In this document: positions 58,992-64,000 of the stretch, piece after piece
How the letters are laid out: the number at the start of each line of letters is the position of its first letter
How positions within the stretch are numbered: position 1 is the first letter of the stretch
From: Albifimbria verrucaria
Taxonomy: Eukaryota > Ascomycota > Sordariomycetes > Hypocreales > Stachybotryaceae
Direction of reading: 5' to 3'
Assembly: GCA_020081605.1 (NCBI GenBank)
Contig: JAHREC010000009.1
Coordinates: 682,001-746,000 of the forward strand
Length of the DNA stretch: 64,000 nt
The notes under the pieces: model-generated
The model's database searches: none
What the model was told of the DNA's origin: nothing
What the model saw: only the letters and a program-made list of their open reading frames with translations
Translations under genes and position numbers: made by a program

Positions 58992-60855
58992 TCATGCCTT
59001 GGAAAGCTTGACATAGCAGTCCCGCGGCAAGTTTATCATCTTCTCCACTGGCTGCTCTCCGTTGAGCGTCTCGTCCAGCACATCGAACTTGAAGTTCCAA
59101 GTCAATAGCGTCATGAATGTACGCAGCTGTAGTTGCGCTAGTTTCTTCCCAAAACACTGTCTTGGCCCTATTGAGAAGGCCAAATTTGGTCCTGCAAGAG
59201 GATCGAAGACGTCCGTCTCGACACCTGTTGCGTCGTCGCGCCTTCGCTTTAACCACCTCTCTGGTTTATACGCGGCGCCGTCATCTTCCCACATGGGAAT
59301 CCTGTCTTTGGCTTCGGTACATGTCGGGGTGCGGAGCGATTCAGATACCACTATGGGCGGCTCCTTGAAGGAAGGGCCTGTGAGAATAACCATGATGTTT
59401 GTTCCCTTGGGAATCGGACAGCCCAGTATATGAGTGTCGCATGTCGCTGTACGAGCAATGATGGTTGCGACCGCCGCAAACCGCGTCGTCTCCTCTATCA
59501 CCGCATCCATGTAGGGGATTGATGTTCCGTTAATCTCAGACATGGTCGGCCAGCGGCCCTCATCATGGGCCGCTCTGTGGGCCTCACGCAAGGCCCTGCG
59601 AAGTCGATCCTGCACGTGCTGGTGCTTGGCCATGTACTTGACCCACCAGGAGAGTACAGCAGCACTGGTATCGTGCCCTCCAAGAAGGAAGCCAATCAGC
59701 TGAGTACAGTTGTTAGCCTCTTGTCACCTAATCAAGGCAAACGGGTTCCATACCTCATCTCTAATCACGGGAGAGTTCAAATCAGGCTGTCGATTGAGCT
59801 TCCGAGCCAAAGCTATCTCTCGTAGCAGGAGATGATCTAGAGCGCTCTCCTTTTGCGTCTCCTCTTGACCTTCGCCCACCTGTGCAAATCTTTCTAGACT
59901 TCGATGAGTCTGTCGCTTGATCAAAGAACGTCTGTGCCACCAAGCTTGGGCATGCTTCGGCTTGAGGAGGGCCAGACATTGCGAAAATCTCGGCGCGAAG
60001 CTCGTTTGCGCTATCGCCAACATTTCAGGGATATCAAGCAGAGCCTCTAGCTCGGGGTCGAGAGGAGCACTGGGAAAGTCGACTGGCTCATCGTCGTTTC
60101 GTGAAGGGCCAGGATTGAAGGGCCGGACATGGTTCATTTCCTGCCCTAGCGCAGTCTTGTCATCCTCCATGCCAAAGGCGACGGCGCAGATGGCGTCCAG
60201 GGTCAACAGGTACAGATCGTGGGAGGCGACGAACGGGCGGCCGTGCCCCTTGTGCATCTTGAGGGACCAGAGATCGACCAGTGACGAGGCCCTGTCATAC
60301 ACCCGAGGAGCTGATACCTGTCTCGGGCATTAGCTTCAGCCTGAGGCGTGGGTGCCACGGGCAGCAAGTGTGTCTCACCTGTTGCAAGAACTTTGGCGTC
60401 ATCAAATCCCGAACAAGCTCTCTGTTGGACTTGAAGCGCGGGTCACTCGACATCATGGTGAAGTGGAAGTTCGGAGCGACCAGTCCGACAATATTCTTAT
60501 TCGTGGTGCCTCGATCAAACTCCCTTTGCCTCCGGGAGCAGATGTCGACAGCTTCACGGTAGTCGGTGACAATAACGGTGGGACCGCGCATGAGGGCAGG
60601 CCCGAAGAAAAGCTGAGAGATGGCACGTCCATGCTGGCGAGGTTGGTTCCATATCCAAGCTCGACGGGACGTGGCGGCGCGAACGTCTGGCAAATCACCA
60701 AGCAAACGATGGGCAGCCTTCTTGTTGTAAGGGATGCCAGGCAAGGGTCGGGGAAGAGCGAGGAAATACAGGATGTACAGCAAGGAGGTTATGATAAAGA
60801 CGGGAAGCAGGCATGAGGTCAAGTAAGACATCTGTGGTCCGGCGAGGAGGGCCAT
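58992..60855 (-). CDS. cytochrome P450 monooxygenase
   Basis: A 582-residue microsomal P450 with no frame break. N-terminal membrane anchor ('CLLPVFIITSLLYILYFLAL') and Pro-rich hinge 'PRPLPGIPY'; I-helix 'GFLLGGHDTSAAV'; K-helix ExxR as 'EETTR'; haem motif FSIGPRQCFG with the Cys ligand. Introns: 60318-60378 and 59700-59753, phases exact. Substrate unknown; no polyketide or peptide synthase is in the window, so involvement in a specialised-metabolite cluster is not supported. Start at 60855 (MALLAGPQ); 60921 or 60831 are also possible. Confidence 0.93.
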
Positions 60856-61563
60856 GACGACGACCCCGTGAGATGGCCAGGAGTGTGAAGTGGAGGGATG
60901 AGCCGTCGTGCAAGGGAGCAACCAGGAGAAGCATCGAGCACAAGGCGAAACAGCTGATGGCCTTTTAAGGTACTATGACGGACCGTCGTATGCATAGACG
61001 GCAGCCGCATCGACTTGCAGATCCACCGAGCTGATTGGCTCACGAGAACAAAGGCGGCGAGGGCGGTGAGGCCGTAATACTTTTCTGTGGCACTCGTGCC
61101 GGATGCGCCTGTTTCGTGATCATCACTAGACTCATGTCCTTGGCGGATTGTCGTTGCTGCCGGCATGTTGAGATGCGCGAGCTGCCACACAAGTGTATTG
61201 GTTCCCGAATGGGGAAGTATTGCGCCCAGGATGGGGTTGAGCAGGAGCATAACCAGGGTCAAGAAATATATATAACGGCTACTAGAGTTGAACGGGGCAC
61301 GGGGGTCTAGAGCCATCCAGATCCTGGATGCCATGCAGCAGTCATCAACTATTGCAACGAACTTGCACTGAATCAAGTCGCCAAGGCCGGGGCAAGTCCA
61401 CAGCCAGGAGCCTTGAGGATCCAGATGCCATGGCCACGACCATCCGCGAGGCGAGGCGAGGCAGGGATGGACTTCCAAGACGGAGAATGCGTGTCATCCT
61501 CCAAGCCTCGTAACCTGGGCAATCGCGATGAGCCCATGACACTTGTCTTGGGCGGTGCAGCTT

Positions 61564-61592
61564 GCCCTCACCCTCACCCTCACCCTCACCCC
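61564..61592. repeat. CCCTCA hexamer array
   Basis: Four and a half tandem CCCTCA units. It resembles but is not the fungal telomere unit CCCTAA. Confidence 0.75.
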
Positions 61593-61866
61593 CATCACGT
61601 CGTGGGGTGAGATAGGTGGCCCGGTGCCACATCCCGGTCGGGCTGGGCTGAAGGGAGAGACGAACGAGCCCGGGAGAGTGGGCGTGTGATGCTGCGTGTG
61701 GAGTCTTGATTGTGTCCCAGGGCGCAGCAGGCTAGCCAAGCTCCCTTGCATCATCACCATTGTCAATGTGCCCCTGGGATCACAGGATGCTTGTAAACGG
61801 TTAGATTCCGCGGCCCGTTTTGATCGGGGCCATCAATACACCAAGGCAAAGCAAGCGTGCCTTGCC

Positions 61867-61900
61867 CAGCCAGCCAGCCAGTCAGCCAGCCAGCCAGCAA
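61867..61900. repeat. CAGC tetramer array
   Basis: About eight CAGC units with one GTC interruption. Confidence 0.75.
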
Positions 61901-64000
61901 GCGGCATATGCCCCAAGATGGAAAAGGCGAAGGGCAGAGGGCAGCGGGCGGATGGGCAATGGAGCATGGAGCATGGAGCATCGGGGTGGAGTGGAGGCGT
62001 CGCGAAGCGGGCCGGCTTATCAGCGAGCCAGGTTCGATGTTGTTGGGTGTTGTGGGAGACGTTGGTCTAGTCCGGTCAGGCACAGCATGGTTGGTTCATC
62101 AAAACGGTGAGGGTGACGGAGAGGAAGAGGTCAGTTCTGAAAGACAAAGAAGAAACCGAGGTTGAGTTCACCTCACAATGACAATGACGTACAGTGTGCG
62201 CTGGAGCTCTAGGTACCTGAACGACGCCCGCTGCTGCCCCTCCATGCCTCCGCTGCAGCCTACAGGGGCTCCAGGCCCGCCGCCGCTGCCCACGACGCAC
62301 TGTGCTCCCTGGACGGCGCTGACCAACTGCCTTGTTGCACCACTGACGGGGTGCCTCATTGGCTCGCAGCCGCTTCCAGCTCCCAGGGTTCCCAGGGCTC
62401 CTAGGGTTCCCTTGCTTCTCTTGGGTACACTGGTAGCCGCCGTGTCAGCCCTGCGCCTACCGTGCATGTACCTGGACGCACGCACCGTGCCGCCTCTGCA
62501 CTGTACCGGGCTGTGCGGGCATGTGGGAGCCAAAGTCCGATACCCGATCCTTGCTCTCCACTTCACATACATCCCTCCATCCACTCATCCATCCCATCAC
62601 CATCACCACGATGCATTGCGGCACGGCACTTCTTCGTCGTCCGCCCGCCTTTCTCTCCTCTTGGCGCCGTTTGACTTGTACCCGGTCTAGCCTACGTGGT
62701 CTCTCCTGTGTTGCTGTGTTGCAGATCACTCCTCGTCTGCTGCCACGAGCTGCTTTGCCTGAAGCAGCTGCCATCCCATCTCCGTCACGGCCAACAAACA
62801 ATGGCTGCCGGCAAAGAGTCTCGACCAACTGGCACTGATTAACTCGCCGTTGCCACGCCGCAGAGCTGCCTTGCTCGGGGCGGTCTTGGAACCGCGGGTC
62901 TGCGGTGTGGTCAGCGTAGCCTCGCTCACCCATTCTGCGTCTCGCCCATGGCTAGCAGGGCAAACCGGCCAAGTCTTCTCATCCCACCACAGACCTCTGG
63001 TCTTGTGCGACGCCTGCTTCTCCCGGGGCTCTCAGATTGGCCTCCGTCCCCGACGACACCCCGCTGCGCGTACACATGTCCATCAACGCCGCCGACAGTC
63101 GTTCCGGACGGGCATAATGCGTCGTCTCACCGTTCTGATCTGCTGTAGCATATCATAGTCATCTATCGCCTGCCTTGACAGCGCAGACTGGGCGGCAAGA
63201 AATTCCCGATCAATGCGACGCTGCCTCCACCCGACTACCACCCAACCTTCATCAGGGCCACTCGCCTCGGGATGCGGCGTCTCCCAAAATGCATGCTTAC
63301 CGCACCCAGCAACACCTAGACCCATGCCCATCATGGTAAGGCTGCGTCGTCCACTGATCCCTGCTGCCATTTAAGCGCCATGGCTCGTCTTGTCATACCG
63401 CGTTTTCGCATCTTTTCGCGGCTTCCTCGACGCCTTATCCGAAGCCATTCTCCAGGCCGTCAGCCCCTTGAGCAGTTTGGCGTGCCCTTGCGGCGCACAA
63501 TGGCAAGCCCGTCCAAGGTGCTGCACGTGGCAGCGCAGGCCCAAGCTCCCATTCATGCTTAAATGGCTGCCAAGACTTTGGTCGATCTGTGGGTGGGTGC
63601 GCCTCGTCCCATCTCGTGTCGAGCCAACAGTGCGCCACCCCGGTCCTCCGCATCAATCACGTCCTGTGGCTGCATTGCTTTTGGCAGATTGTGGCCAATT
63701 TTACCTGCCGACCGCCTGTGGCTCTCTCTCTCTCACCCTCTCTCTCTCTCGCCGCCAGCATAGCTCGTACCACTGCGCATACATACATATTGATTAGTGC
63801 ACGGCTCAACTTCGAGGCGAGCCGGGGCGCACGTAAACCTGGACTGCTGACAGCCAATCCGCTTCCATTGTGACCACTCATATCTCAACAAGCCCTTGCC
63901 GTCTGCTCCCGCTCAGGGACTTTGGTTTTCTTGTCCATCCTCCAAAGATATACAGTGTGGGCCTAATTACCTCGTATTGTTTGCCCCCGTGTGAAGAGAA

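Larger units (their letters stand above)
60856..64000. other. 3.1-kb region without a supportable gene
   Basis: GC-rich, with many random frames. Contains (CCCTCA)n at 61564-61592, (CAGC)n at 61867-61900 and a CT-rich run at 63723-63748. A minus-strand frame 63083-63370 (95 codons) is the only one with a plausible start, but it has no recognisable feature. Confidence 0.5.

Noticed and set aside
60352..60816. 154-codon plus-strand frame
   Set aside because: Antisense to the intact first exon of the P450 gene, with no feature of its own.
58992..60855. P450 as part of a specialised-metabolite cluster
   Set aside because: No polyketide synthase, peptide synthetase, terpene synthase, transporter or cluster regulator is seen in the window.
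61564..61592. Telomere-like CCCTCA repeat as a chromosome end
   Set aside because: The unit differs from CCCTAA, the array is only about 29 bases and it is internal.
62178..62690. 170-codon plus-strand frame
   Set aside because: Pro/Leu-rich low-complexity composition in GC-rich DNA; no domain, splice or start context.
63083..63370. 95-codon minus-strand frame
   Set aside because: It has an ATG and even composition, but no recognisable motif, no neighbours and no promoter evidence; left unannotated.

Overview
This 64 kb window is nuclear DNA of a filamentous ascomycete (Pezizomycotina, most likely a sordariomycete; the genus cannot be fixed from the sequence). The case rests on short 45-70 nt GT-AG introns, two intron-containing nuclear tRNA genes, and typical families: an ApsB/Mto1 microtubule-nucleation protein, a psi-factor oxygenase, an AA9 monooxygenase, an NLR-like receptor and fungal F-box and ankyrin proteins. 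I annotate 21 protein genes and two tRNAs.

Layout. 0-10.3 kb holds four minus-strand genes: a DUF1993 protein, a PNP/NB-ARC/ankyrin NLR-like receptor, a second ankyrin protein with a fungal N-terminal helical domain and a Cys/His cluster, and a DUF1479 oxygenase-like protein. The first two ankyrin genes lie beside AT-rich spacers and look like an immune/incompatibility-type locus. 11-41 kb is mostly conserved cell biology: ApsB/Mto1, tRNA-Pro, tRNA-Lys, a small stress-type hydrophilic protein, a MARVEL protein, arginase, a GT90 glycosyltransferase, a mitochondrial TFB/rRNA-dimethylase-like protein, Vps4, an F-box protein, prefoldin subunit 6 and the AMSH-type JAMM deubiquitinase. Vps4 and AMSH both act at the endosomal ESCRT step. 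41.7-61 kb is an accessory, secretome-rich stretch: AA9 LPMO, linoleate diol synthase/Ppo, GH24 lysozyme, a small secreted protein, a secreted type-B carboxylesterase, a GH43 beta-xylosidase and a P450. 23.5-27.9 kb and 60.9-64 kb have no supportable gene.

The dominant oddity is technical or mutational. 18 of the 21 protein genes are broken by single-base (occasionally two-base) losses, about 47 sites by hand count. Every one is repaired by adding, never removing, bases, and about two thirds lie in G or C runs of 3-5. Conserved genes such as arginase, Vps4 and prefoldin are hit like the rest, so the parsimonious reading is homopolymer under-calling in the assembly rather than pseudogenisation. 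Gene coordinates below follow the inferred intact gene, and the breaks are listed per gene.
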